DNA of 64,000 bases from SPDF01 sp963699825. GTDB taxonomy: Bacteria; Gemmatimonadota; Gemmatimonadetes; Gemmatimonadales; GWC2-71-9. Shown piece after piece: positions 7,922 through 16,139 of this stretch. How positions within the stretch are numbered: the stretch's first letter is position 1; each line of letters begins with the position of its first letter. The notes beneath the pieces were generated by a model. It made no database searches and had not been told where the DNA came from. It was given only the letters and a program-made list of their open reading frames with translations. The position numbers and the translations under genes were made by a program. The DNA is taken from contig CAVOVI010000011.1 of the NCBI GenBank assembly GCA_963699825.1, forward strand, positions 61,842 through 125,841, given 5' to 3'.

Positions 7922-10900
7922 GCGCGCTCGGCACGGCCCGCACTTCCACCACCAGATTGCTCAACTGGTCCGGCGCGTCCGGTTGCGCCGTGACGTGCAG
8001 CGTCGTGCCGGTCAGACCGCGCGCGACAAGATCGCGCGCGTCCACCTCGAGTGTGTACTGGCCCGGCTTGACTCCCAGCACATAGAAGCTGCCGTCGGAG
8101 AAGGTGGCGATCGACGTCGTCTTCCCATTCGACTGGTTGGTCAGCACGAGCGTGATGCCGGGCACCGGTGCCCCATCCTGCACGACCCGACCTTCGAGGA
8201 CCGCACCCGTCACCAGCGGGAGGTCCAGGGGGCGGTAGGCATTCGGTGGGGGCTGGAGGCTCGCCGTCGTGAATGCCGGGACGTAGAGCGGGTTGTCGAG
8301 CGACGTCGTGTCGATCTGGACGAGGACCGGCTCGAAGGCCGGGACGTCCCAGACGTGGTACTGGCCGAGGCTGTCAGTCTTGGAAGTGTAGGATCCAACG
8401 GTGACGCGTATATCGCCCGCGCCCGGCTCACCGGGATCGCGCGTCCCGTTGGCATTTTCGTCAATGAATACCGTGCCCGACACGCCGGAGCGCTGGATGC
8501 CGGGATTGGGGTTCGCGGTGACGCGCCCCTGGTTGCGGTCGTACACCACCGTGCCCTGCACCGTTTGGAGGACGCCGCCTCCCCCCTCCGTCGGCGCGAT
8601 CGCGGTGGTGGTGGCCTGGAGGGTCGGGAGATACGACACGAGCGACAGCTTGAACGTCGTGCCGGGAATGTTGCGATGCCATCCCGCGCCGACCTCGACG
8701 CGCAGTGCGGGGCCGAAGCTCTTGGCAATGGACAGCGCCGCCAGGTTCATTCCCTCGCCGCCTCCCGCTTCAAGATCCCCCCGGAACCAGAGATTGCCGA
8801 GGACCGGTCCCCATGAGGGGCGAGTCGTCGTGTAGGCGGAGAGCCCGGCGTATTCCGACGTCGAGGCATCGCCGATCTTCGGGGCCATCCGCTCGAACCG
8901 CACGTACGGGTAGAGGCGCACGCCATCGGCCTGCACCGACGCCTGCACCCGACCCCGGCTCATGTCGAAATCGACGCCGCCGTCGATTTCCGCCATCGCC
9001 TGGATATAGAGCGACGACAACGACGGCACCGGCCGCAGGAATGCGTCGAAGAGCCACTGGCTCCGTCGCCCCATCGGGGCAATCACCGATCGCTCCACGC
9101 TCTGGTCGAAGACGGAGTAGCCTGCGGCGAGCCGGAGATTCAACGAGGGCTCGACGCGTGCCGCGCCGCGCACCCACCCATTACCCACGACCTCGCCCTC
9201 GAGGGTCAGCGCATTCCCGACCAGTCCCGTCGCGAGGGCGTAGGGATGGACCACGTCGGAAAGGCTGTCGCGTGAGTACCCCTCGACGCCGCCCCGAACG
9301 GTGACCCGGCGGGAGAGTCCGTAGTGGACATCGGCGTTCAGGGCCCCGTCGCACAGGGCGGAAATGCACGCGCCGGCCGCGACACCGTACTCGAATTGCC
9401 TGTAGGGCAGCTGCTGGCTCACGACGCGATAGGTCTGGTTGAAGCGGCGCACCTGGCCGTACGGGCCATACGCTACGAAATCGACCGGGTTCTCGCCATA
9501 GCCTACGGGCAGGGTAATCGAGTAGTCGCCGCCCGGGCTGATCGAGTCGAACGCGACAAGCTGGGCGCCGGAGTACGCCTCCAGCTCCCAGCCCGGTTCG
9601 AGGCGGCCGTAGTAGTCGAGTTGGCCGACATAGCTGGGACGGATGTAGGGCGAGTTCGTGACCGAGACGCCCCGGATCCCGGTGTAGCGTGGTCCGGTTA
9701 GCGTCGCGGTGCCGAGCGACAACTGTTTCACGTACTTGTTGTCAATCCACACTCCGCGCCAGGTCGCGGCGAATTCCGTGGCGCCCGACTCCACCGACCC
9801 AAGGCTTCGTATGCCGACCTGCAGCGCTCCGCCAGCTGCCTGGCCACCCATGCTGAACTGGTACGCCGAACCGCCGACCAGGTTGTCGGAAATCGGGAAG
9901 GCCAGGTTGTAGTCGAGGACCAGCCCGTCCCACTTGGTGTGCGCGCCCCCCATGATGGTGTCCGGCCGTGCGCGACCGCGCTCGGCGAGGAGCATCCGCA
10001 TCTGGTCGCGCCGGATGCGCTGTGCGGCCGGCAGGGAATCGGGGTTGAGGACCGTCACGGTCAGGTCGGGCCAACTGATGTCGAAGTTCAGGTTGAAGAG
10101 GGCGCCGAGCCGGTCGGTGGCCAGGAAGAGTTCGCCGTCCATGAAGAGGAGCTGCCGGGTTTCCACCGGCACGACCTCCTCGCCGCGGACCAGGGAGTCC
10201 ACTCCCGCCGCCACCCGCAGATTCTCGCCGCTCGGTTCGAGGCGTGCCGCAATGACGTCTGTGGCGGGGCGGGTGAACCGGATCTCCGCCAGGTCGAAGA
10301 ACGCGCCGACCGGCACGAGTGCCTCGTCGCCGTCACGATACGCCACGACCGTGCGGCTGACCAGGCGCCCGAGCTGCAGATCGATCAGCACCGCCTCGAC
10401 ACCGGTCGGGAGACTGTCGAGCGGGGTTGCCAGGACGGTTGAGGCTGGCGGTGCATCGCTGGGCGGGAGCGCGGGGGTGGTGCTGATTGGAGTCGGATCT
10501 GGGGTTGGTGCGGGTGTTGGAACTGGCGTCGGGGCGGGCGTCGTCTTCGGGGGCTGCGTCGCGACTGCGGTGGCCTGGGTCGGGGGCGCCGTGAGCGCCC
10601 TGCCGCGGTGGAGTGACCGGCGCCGGGGGTGGCGTCCGCGAGGCAGCCACTGGACGAAGGGCACCACGCGCGGGACGGGGCTGGGGGGATGCTGTCCCGG
10701 GTGGCCCGCCGGGCTCCCGAATCGTCGCGATATCTCCACCACCGCGGCGCGGTGTCCTGATGTCAGGTGTGGGAGTCGGTACGACGGAGGGAGGCGGAGT
10801 CGTCACGGTGCGCACCGCAACCGGTGGTGCGGGGCCGGCACTCTTGTCGAGCAGGGACACAAATTCTTGACCGCCGACGAACACTCCGACGGCGGCGAGG

Positions 10901-10947
10901 ACGAGCAGGACGAGGGCGACCAGCTTGGCCAGAAGGCCGACAAGCAT
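7809..10947 (-). CDS. Usher-like outer-membrane protein with apparent +1 frameshift
   Basis: Would export and assemble the DUF4402 subunits encoded just upstream. Translation begins at ATG 10947, 4 bp from the preceding stop. The first 26 residues are a hydrophobic anchor (MLVGLLAKLVALVLLVLAAV), followed by a long Pro/Thr linker. The frame then shifts by one base. The simplest site is the five-G run at 10582-10586 (five C in the gene). Removing one base gives 1,045 residues. The body (from about residue 180) has an usher-type N-domain, a beta-rich barrel and the plug-like segment LPVGYGENPVDFVAYGPYG. An SdrD-B-like repeat (VFIDENANGTRDPGEPG, about 820) and a carboxypeptidase-regulatory-like domain (about 913-965) end it. 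FimD-type ushers are about 850 residues and lack the N-terminal anchor and linker. Confidence 0.7.
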
Positions 10948-10950
10948 GCG

Positions 10951-11469
10951 CTACAGGTACGTGATGGTCAAGATAATCGATCCCTGGTAGACACCTGGCG
11001 CCTGAGTGGGTGATGGATTCACGGTCCCGCCAAGATACACCCATAGGTAGGGTCGTGGCGGCGGGCCGAAGCGGGCATTGTTTACGCCGACGGCCGGGTC
11101 AAAGGCGGTGCCGCCGGTCGGGCTGTCCGTATCGCGGTTCCATCCCGCGGAGGTGGCGGAGAAACTGATCGGCATGTTGACCCCCGGGAGGGCCTGGGTG
11201 TTCGGCAATTGCGTCGGCAGGGTGAACCGAATCTGCACGAAGGCGTTGGAACTTCCGGTCACCCGCACCTTGCCGGCCGACGCAGTATTGCGCAGGACGG
11301 TCTTTGGTACGCCACGCGTGACGGTGCCGAAGTCGAGACTCTGCAGGTTCGTGAACGAGATGGAGCCGCCGATCACGACCGCCGAGATCTGCGTGGTCGT
11401 GGCGATGGTCTGGGCCCGCAGGGAGAGCGGCACCAGCGCCGTGCAGAGGGCGAGGAGGAGCGCTCTCAT
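10951..11469 (-). CDS. DUF4402 secreted subunit (first of three)
   Basis: 172 residues with a signal peptide (MRALLLALCTALVPLSLRAQ). The mature part follows the DUF4402 plan: an early LDFGTV strand, a basic VRVTGSS strand, and the end signature VYLGGTVNPSPTQAPGVYQG followed by an alternating LTITYL strand. Such proteins are immunoglobulin-like pilin or adhesin candidates. It overlaps the chaperone stop by 4 bp (ATGA at 11466-11469) and is followed 4 bp later by the usher start, so it is co-translated with both. Called subunit by context and fold, not by direct homology to a known pilin. Confidence 0.8.
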   Translation of the reverse strand: MRALLLALCTALVPLSLRAQTIATTTQISAVVIGGSISFTNLQSLDFGTVTRGVPKTVLRNTASAGKVRVTGSSNAFVQIRFTLPTQLPNTQALPGVNMPISFSATSAGWNRDTDSPTGGTAFDPAVGVNNARFGPPPRPYLWVYLGGTVNPSPTQAPGVYQGSIILTITYL

Positions 11470-12290
11470 GGGACCACCACCATCACGGAATCACGCACCG
11501 GCGGCGCAGGAAGGGCGGCCCGTGCCGGGAGATCCGAGCGTACCGTGGTGACCTCGACACGCACCTTGTAGCTGCCGGGCGGGAGGGCACCGACTGGCAC
11601 GACGATTCTGGGGTCCATGCCGTAGTACACGGCCAGCGCCATCTCATCCTGTCCCTGGACATCACCGCGGGCATCCATCACGGTCGCAGTGATGGTGCCG
11701 AGGTAGGCGGCGGTGCCGGTCCGCGTCATCGGCGCACGCACGGAGACCGTGTCGGTGGCGTACGATGCGCGCAGCGGGCCGAGCGACAGTCCCGTCGTGA
11801 GCGCGCCCTTCCGATATGACACCGAAATGACGGTGCGCACCTCGAGGCTGAGGCCCACCTTGACGGCGCTCGTATCAGTGACGCCGGCGACCGGAATCGT
11901 TCCTCCCTTGGCGCTGACGATCAGTCGGGCCCAGTACTCTCCGTCGGGGAGTCCCTGCGGCGGAGAGGCGAGCAGGCGCACCGTCTGGCGTTCCTGCGCC
12001 CCGACCGTCACGCGGCGGGGGAAGGCCTGAATCCAATTGGCGGCGGAGGGCTCGCCGGCAGGCGCGGAGTCCGCCAGTTCGATGGAGACGGTGCCGGCCG
12101 AGTCGGTCGTTGGGTACCCGAAGCCAAAGGAGATGCTGACTTCGACTGGGTCAGAGCCGGGATTATAGAGGGAAATCGAGCCGGCGCGCGTCGCGTGGTT
12201 GATGTACACCCCATGGGGCGCCACGATCACCCCCTGCGCCTGGACGGCGCACGGGAAAGCGATCAGCAGGGCGGGGAACCAGCGGCTCAA
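11466..12290 (-). CDS. Periplasmic pilus-type chaperone
   Basis: 274 residues, TTG start at 12290 giving MSRWFPALLIAFPCAVQAQG, a clear signal peptide. The mature protein begins IVAPHGVYINHATRAGSISLYNPGSDPVEVSI, the N-terminal Ig domain pattern of fimbrial chaperones (G1/F1 region with RxG and a YNPG turn). RRVTVGAQERQTVRLL fits the edge-strand region. It would bind and hand DUF4402 subunits to the usher. No strong Shine-Dalgarno precedes the TTG; coupling to the gene ending at 12297, 6 bp away, may supply ribosomes. Confidence 0.78.
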   Translation of the reverse strand: MSRWFPALLIAFPCAVQAQGVIVAPHGVYINHATRAGSISLYNPGSDPVEVSISFGFGYPTTDSAGTVSIELADSAPAGEPSAANWIQAFPRRVTVGAQERQTVRLLASPPQGLPDGEYWARLIVSAKGGTIPVAGVTDTSAVKVGLSLEVRTVISVSYRKGALTTGLSLGPLRASYATDTVSVRAPMTRTGTAAYLGTITATVMDARGDVQGQDEMALAVYYGMDPRIVVPVGALPPGSYKVRVEVTTVRSDLPARAALPAPPVRDSVMVVVP

Positions 12291-12296
12291 CGGTCG

Positions 12297-12836
12297 TCAC
12301 GTGCCAGGGTAACTCACGGTCAGTGTGATGGTCGCGGCGTAGGCGCCGGCCCGCTGCGTGGGGCTGGGACTCGCGGTGCCGCCGAGAAAGACACTTCCAC
12401 GACCATTCTTGGAGAGCGCCTGAATGGTGGCGCTCCGCGGGTCGAATCCGACCTGGGTCGAAATGGACTCCTCGCTGGAGAACCCGCCATCTGACGCTCC
12501 GAACGTGAGATTCAGCGACGCGCCCGCCGGCCCGGTCATCGAGGTCGGCAGGGTGAACTGGAGCTGCACGAGCTCCCTCGGGTGCGCCCGGACATCCAGT
12601 CGGCCGCTGCCGACCGGGTCGGTGCGGAGGATGTGCACCGGGATGCCGGGGATCAGGTTGCCGAAGGTCAGGTTCTGAACCGCCGTCACCCGGATCGGGG
12701 TGCCCTGCCCGAGTAGCGGGGTCGCCCCAAGCATGGCCGCCACGGCGGCCACCGCAGCAAATCGAATCAGTCCAGGTTGCATGGGTCCGGAAGGGCGCAC
12801 CGGCGACGCGGGCCGCAAGGCCCACGCCGCCGGCAT
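12297..12836 (-). CDS. DUF4402 secreted subunit (second of three)
   Basis: 179 residues from ATG 12836, chosen because GTGAGG lies about 6 nt upstream. ATG 12782 (MQPGLIRFAAVAAVAAMLG) would give a tighter 161-residue precursor but has no ribosome site. After the signal peptide comes RVTAVQNLTFGNLIPG, the DUF4402 LTFG strand. The end signature VFLGGTASPSPTQRAGAYAA plus ITLTVSYPGT is closely parallel to its two neighbours. Likely a structural or adhesive subunit exported by the usher. Confidence 0.78.
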   Translation of the reverse strand: MPAAWALRPASPVRPSGPMQPGLIRFAAVAAVAAMLGATPLLGQGTPIRVTAVQNLTFGNLIPGIPVHILRTDPVGSGRLDVRAHPRELVQLQFTLPTSMTGPAGASLNLTFGASDGGFSSEESISTQVGFDPRSATIQALSKNGRGSVFLGGTASPSPTQRAGAYAATITLTVSYPGT

Positions 12837-12856
12837 CACCGCCTCACGGTGTCCCT

Positions 12857-13369
12857 CTAGAGCCCGGTGTAGGCTACGGTCAACTGGACGTTCGCGTTGT
12901 ACGTTCCGGCCACCTGCCCGGCCGTCGGGCTCACGGTGGCGCCGAGCCAGACATAGAGCGCGCCGGTCGTGCCGTCGAGGTTGTCGGTGGTGCCGGCCAG
13001 CGTCAACGCCGGTCTGGCTGGCCTGCGTGTTGTCGGTGTCATAGCCGCCGAGCCAGGTGCCGATGGCGAGCATGCGTCTCCGCCCGGGCCAACCAGGTCG
13101 GTCGGCGCTGCAACGATCATGTTCACCTGAGCGCTGGCCTGGCCACCGACCGTGAACTTGCCGGCCGTCCCGGCGGTCGGCGCGATCGTCTTCGCGACGC
13201 CCGGGAAGACATTCCCGAAGTCGAGGGTGGTGGTCCCGGTGACGGTCAACGGGGTCTGAACATTGGCGGTGGCAACGATGGTGTTGCTCACGCCCTGCGC
13301 CTGGGCCGCGGTGGCTCCGAGGGCGAGGAGCGCCACGACGGTGAGGGACAGCTTGGAGGCGGTGTTCAT
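12857..13369 (-). CDS. DUF4402 secreted subunit (third of three), compensated frameshift inside
   Basis: First gene of the operon; 170 residues from ATG 13369 with AAAGGAC upstream. Signal peptide MNTASKLSLTVVALLALGATAAQAQ. LTVTGTTTLDFGNVFPG and the terminal VWLGATVSPTAGQVAGTYNA plus VQLTVAYTGL place it in DUF4402. Between about 13075 and 13010 the frame reads Ser/Pro/Arg-rich nonsense. The +1-shifted frame encodes MLAIGTWLGGYDTDNTQASQ, which lines up with the sister subunits. A one-base loss near 13073 and a one-base gain near 13012 would explain this. Confidence 0.75.
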   Translation of the reverse strand: MNTASKLSLTVVALLALGATAAQAQGVSNTIVATANVQTPLTVTGTTTLDFGNVFPGVAKTIAPTAGTAGKFTVGGQASAQVNMIVAAPTDLVGPGGDACSPSAPGSAAMTPTTRRPARPALTLAGTTDNLDGTTGALYVWLGATVSPTAGQVAGTYNANVQLTVAYTGL

Positions 13370-13707
13370 GGTATGCTGGTCCTTTGTGGAGTGGACTTGC
13401 GTTGGACTACCCAACGGGACAGCTCGAAACGACAGCGCGAACATTGACGTCCCAATCCCGGGACAATCTTGCGGCCCGTTGGAAGGCAAGGGGCGTGCCG
13501 ATTTCAGCGCGACTCCCGTAGGGCGCCAAAAAATGTCACGAATATGGGTGATTATGGGGGCCAAGTCCCTTCAGGACTTGGAGATAGACAAACAGGGTCA
13601 CCTGTCAAAATCTTTGACATTAGACTCCGGATTGAAACGCTTTCCGTTGGAATCGGTAACCCGTTGATGCGGAAGCAATTATAACACTTTACCCGGTCGG
13701 CGCGCAA
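13370..13707 (-). promoter_or_regulatory. Promoter and long leader of the DUF4402/usher operon
   Basis: On the minus strand TTGCGC (13707-13702), an 18-bp spacer and a perfect TATAAT (13683-13678) predict a start near 13671. That is about 300 nt before the first ATG (13369). The stretch has no credible gene and is AT-richer than its surroundings. Inside it are an 8-bp stem-loop (CCAAGTCC at 13561-13568, GGACTTGG at 13574-13581) and the palindrome at 13603-13619. I could not match it to a known riboswitch. Confidence 0.45.
13603..13619. promoter_or_regulatory. Palindromic operator candidate TGTCAAA-ATC-TTTGACA
   Basis: A perfect 7-bp inverted repeat with a 3-bp centre lies 50-80 bp inside the predicted transcript of the usher operon. 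This geometry is typical of a dimeric helix-turn-helix regulator. No regulator gene is adjacent. Confidence 0.45.
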
Positions 13708-13728
13708 TTGTCGGCATACGCCGACAAG

Positions 13729-13910
13729 GCGGGGCAGCGGGGCAGCGGGGAAGTCCCTCCGATCCCGTCAGGCCATCGTGGGTGACCAGAGGGCCACGCT
13801 GTCCTTCCACGCGTCTCCGCTTCCCCGCCGGCGGCTCCGCCGCCAACGCATTCTGCGAGGGCTTGGCCTGCTTGAGCCCCGCTTCCCCGCGTTCCCGCTT
13901 CCCCACCGCC
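13729..13910. repeat. G-rich and C-rich tracts of the CCTCCCCG family
   Basis: GGCGGGGCAGCGGGG-type DNA at 13729-13752 faces CGCTTCCCCGCC-type DNA at 13811-13830 and 13875-13910, so the segment can fold back. It separates the usher operon promoter from the SRP RNA promoter. I see no gene in it. Confidence 0.55.
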
Positions 13911-13922
13911 GTCAGGCCCCGC

Positions 13923-13928
13923 TATATT
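13923..13928 (+). promoter_or_regulatory. -10 element of the SRP RNA gene
   Basis: TATATT ends 7 bp before the first paired base of the RNA (13935), the expected spacing to a transcription start. No convincing -35 hexamer is visible. Confidence 0.5.
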
Positions 13929-13934
13929 CCCCTC

Positions 13935-14033
13935 GCCCCAGGTCCGGAGGGCGTCAGCGCGCGAACCGCGTCAGGACCTTGCCGGTAGCAGCGCTAAGCG
14001 ATGTCTGGTGTCGCTTCGGGTCGCCTGGGGCAA
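13935..14033 (+). ncRNA. ffs: Signal recognition particle RNA (small bacterial type)
   Basis: The ends GCCCCAGG (13935-13942) and CCTGGGGC (14024-14031) are complementary, closing a rod of about 100 nt. The apex holds the domain IV signature: GTCAGG on the 5' side and AGCAGC on the 3' side of the internal loop (about 13970-13993). That is the Ffh-binding site used for co-translational targeting. TTTTCTTCCTCTC follows, a weak terminator-like tract. The place is right: in Bacillus subtilis the SRP RNA gene also lies just before dnaX, yaaK/ebfC and recR. A reading frame from 14001 lies inside this RNA and is not used. Confidence 0.88.
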
Positions 14034-14072
14034 CTTTTCTTCCTCTCCCGTCCTTCCGCAGGTCGTATCGCC

Positions 14073-15761
14073 ATGGCCATCGCTCTCGCACGCCGGTACC
14101 GCCCACGGCGCTTCGCCGATCTCCTGGTCCAGGACCACGTCGCCGCCGCCCTCCGCGGCGCCATCGCCAGTGGGCGGCTGGGGCACGGCTACCTGTTGAC
14201 CGGCCCGCGCGGCGTCGGGAAGACCACCGCCGCGCGCATTCTCGCCATGGCGCTCAACTGCGAGCGCCGCGAGACCGTCACTCCCGCCGGGGAACCATGC
14301 GGCGAGTGCGAGAACTGCCTCCGCATCTGGAACGGCTCCGCCAATCTGGACGTCGTCGAAATCGATGCCGCCAGCAACCGCGGGGTGGATGACGCCCGTG
14401 AGCTCCGCGAACGCGCCATGTACGCCGCCTCCCAGGAGGGGCACCACAAGGTCTACATCGTGGACGAGGCGCACATGCTCACCCGCGAGGCGTGGAACGC
14501 ACTCCTCAAGATCCTCGAGGAGCCGCCCCCGGGCGTCGTGTTCGTCTTCGCCACCACCGAGCCGGCCAAGATCTTCAATACCGCCGCCCCCGTGCTCTCG
14601 CGGCTGCAGCGCTTCGACTTCCGTCGCATCGGCCCCGCGGCCATCCGCACCCGCCTCTCCCAGGTCCTCGCCGAAGAGAAGCTCGCCGCCGACGACGATG
14701 CGCTGACGCTCATCGCCCGCCACGCCGATGGCGGGATGCGCGATGCCCTCTCGGTCCTCGACCAGTGCCTCTCCTTCGGGGAGGGCGCCGTCACCGCCGA
14801 GCGCGTGCGTGAAGTTCTCGGCCTCGTCGGCGACGAACAGTATGCCGAGGTGCTGAAGGTCGTCACCGCGCGTGACCCCGCCGGCGTCTTCCCCCTGGTG
14901 GCGCGCCTCCTCGACGCCGGCGCCGATCTCGCCGAGTTCCTGAATGGCACCGGTGAAATGCTCCGCGCGCTGATGATGCTGCAGGTCGGCGTTGATCCCG
15001 AAGAAATCACCGAGTCGCTCCGCGCCGCGCTCGAGGAGTACAGGGAGCAATTGACCGAGGGAGACGTGCTGCGGATGCTCCGGCTCCTCGCCGAGAGCGA
15101 GAACGCCGTCCGCCGCAGCGGCAACGCGCGGCTCGCGGTGGAAACGCTGCTGCTCCGCTGGACGATGATGGACCGGACGATCGACCTCGCGTCGGTGCTC
15201 TCCGGAGCGCCGCCTGCCAGCCCCGCGGCCCCGCGGCCGCCCCGCGCGGCGGCAGCCGCACCGGCGTCACCCCGGCGAAAGCCGGGGTCCAGTGATACCC
15301 CAGCGAAGCCGGTGCTTCGGCCCTCCGCCGCCGACTCGTCACCCCCGCGCACGCGGGGGTCCAGTGTTCCTGTGCAGGGAGTGGGGCTTGATCTCGACTC
15401 GCTGATCGCGGCATGGGAGCAGGTCGTTTCCAGCGGGCGCGAGCAGGGCTCCTTCCTCGGCGCGGCGCTGGCCGTCTGTACGCCGGTGCGGATCGAGGGG
15501 AAGACGGTGCGGCTCGATCTCACCGAGGAGAATCCGATGTACCGCGAGGCGCTCGAACGGCAGTCGGGTGCGCTCGATACGATCATCTCGGAGATTGTCG
15601 GCACGCCGGTTCGCGTCGAGGTGACACCGGCGGTCAGCGCCGCTCGGCCGGAGCGTTTGACGGAGGAAGCGGTGCGCACTGAGCGGCTCACCAAGGTCCG
15701 CAAGAACGACCCGTCACTCGACGTGGCGGCGACCGTCCTGGACCTCGAGGTGCTCGACTAG
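14073..15761 (+). CDS. dnaX: DNA polymerase III gamma/tau subunit
   Basis: Clamp-loader ATPase of the replicative polymerase. 562 residues from ATG 14073 (MAIALARRYRPRRFADLL, the family's usual start). Walker A GPRGVGKT is near residue 45. Four zinc cysteines lie at about 64-79 (NCERR...CGECENC). The IVDEAHML box is near 127 and the sensor region FNTAAPVLSRLQRF near 170. Domains I-III end near 375. The tau-type linker at about 398-430 is encoded by two copies of the REP-like palindrome, translated as PRRKPGSS and PPRTRGSS. A conserved C-terminal domain follows. First protein gene of a long plus-strand operon. Confidence 0.95.
   Translation: MAIALARRYRPRRFADLLVQDHVAAALRGAIASGRLGHGYLLTGPRGVGKTTAARILAMALNCERRETVTPAGEPCGECENCLRIWNGSANLDVVEIDAASNRGVDDARELRERAMYAASQEGHHKVYIVDEAHMLTREAWNALLKILEEPPPGVVFVFATTEPAKIFNTAAPVLSRLQRFDFRRIGPAAIRTRLSQVLAEEKLAADDDALTLIARHADGGMRDALSVLDQCLSFGEGAVTAERVREVLGLVGDEQYAEVLKVVTARDPAGVFPLVARLLDAGADLAEFLNGTGEMLRALMMLQVGVDPEEITESLRAALEEYREQLTEGDVLRMLRLLAESENAVRRSGNARLAVETLLLRWTMMDRTIDLASVLSGAPPASPAAPRPPRAAAAAPASPRRKPGSSDTPAKPVLRPSAADSSPPRTRGSSVPVQGVGLDLDSLIAAWEQVVSSGREQGSFLGAALAVCTPVRIEGKTVRLDLTEENPMYREALERQSGALDTIISEIVGTPVRVEVTPAVSAARPERLTEEAVRTERLTKVRKNDPSLDVAATVLDLEVLD
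15266..15362 (+). repeat. REP-like palindromes inside dnaX
   Basis: 15266-15290 is identical over 25 bp to the arm at 1262-1286. 15338-15362 is a variant with an ACCCCCGCGC/GCGGGGGT core. Both are followed by CCAGTG-like sequence. They keep the dnaX frame open and fall in a linker that tolerates insertions. Confidence 0.85.
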
Positions 15762-15801
15762 AAATCCGGGTTGCCCCCGGGGTGGGGGCACCCGTACTTT
15801 G

Positions 15802-15814
15802 CACTGTCACAGTG
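15802..15814. promoter_or_regulatory. Palindrome CACTGT-C-ACAGTG before ebfC
   Basis: A perfect 6-bp inverted repeat around one base lies in the 66-bp dnaX-ebfC gap, 14 bp before the ebfC start. It may be an operator for a promoter serving ebfC-recR and the genes beyond. The binding protein is unknown. Confidence 0.4.
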
Positions 15815-15827
15815 ACTTAGGTGTGAA

Positions 15828-16136
15828 ATGGCAGACCTTCAGCAGCTCTTTCAACTCGGCCAGCAGGTACAGGGCCGGTTGCAGCAACTTCAAGTCGAAC
15901 TCGCCGGCCGCTCCGTCGAGGCCACTGCGGGCGCCGGGCTGGTGCGCGCGACGGTCGACGGCCAGGGACGGATCCGCGGCATCGCGATTGATCCCGAGGC
16001 GTTCGAAGGCCGCGACGCCGAGCTCCTTGCCGACCTGGTCATGAGTGCGGTCGCCGAGGCGCAGCGGCAGGCCGCCGAAATGGCCCAGACAGAAATGCGA
16101 AAGGTGCAGCCCGGTCCTGCCGGGTTGGGGCTCTAG
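15828..16136 (+). CDS. ebfC: YbaB/EbfC nucleoid-associated protein
   Basis: 102 residues, AGGTG just before the ATG. The family is a homodimeric DNA-binding protein, usually encoded between dnaX and recR as here. The N-terminal coiled helix (LFQLGQQVQGRLQQLQVELA), the central GLVRATVDGQGRIRGIAIDP beta sheet and the C-terminal helix rich in Ala/Glu match the family closely. Probably shapes the nucleoid or modulates recombination and repair with RecR. Confidence 0.92.
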   Translation: MADLQQLFQLGQQVQGRLQQLQVELAGRSVEATAGAGLVRATVDGQGRIRGIAIDPEAFEGRDAELLADLVMSAVAEAQRQAAEMAQTEMRKVQPGPAGLGL

Positions 16137-16139
16137 TCG

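Noticed and set aside
13370..13671. Cyclic-di-GMP or other known riboswitch in the usher operon leader
   Set aside because: I looked for conserved riboswitch cores such as the GEMM tetraloop/receptor pattern and saw none; only generic stems remain.
14001..14072. Extended dnaX N-terminus starting at ATG 14001
   Set aside because: The segment lies inside the SRP RNA and the family starts with the MAIALARRYRPRRF block at 14073.
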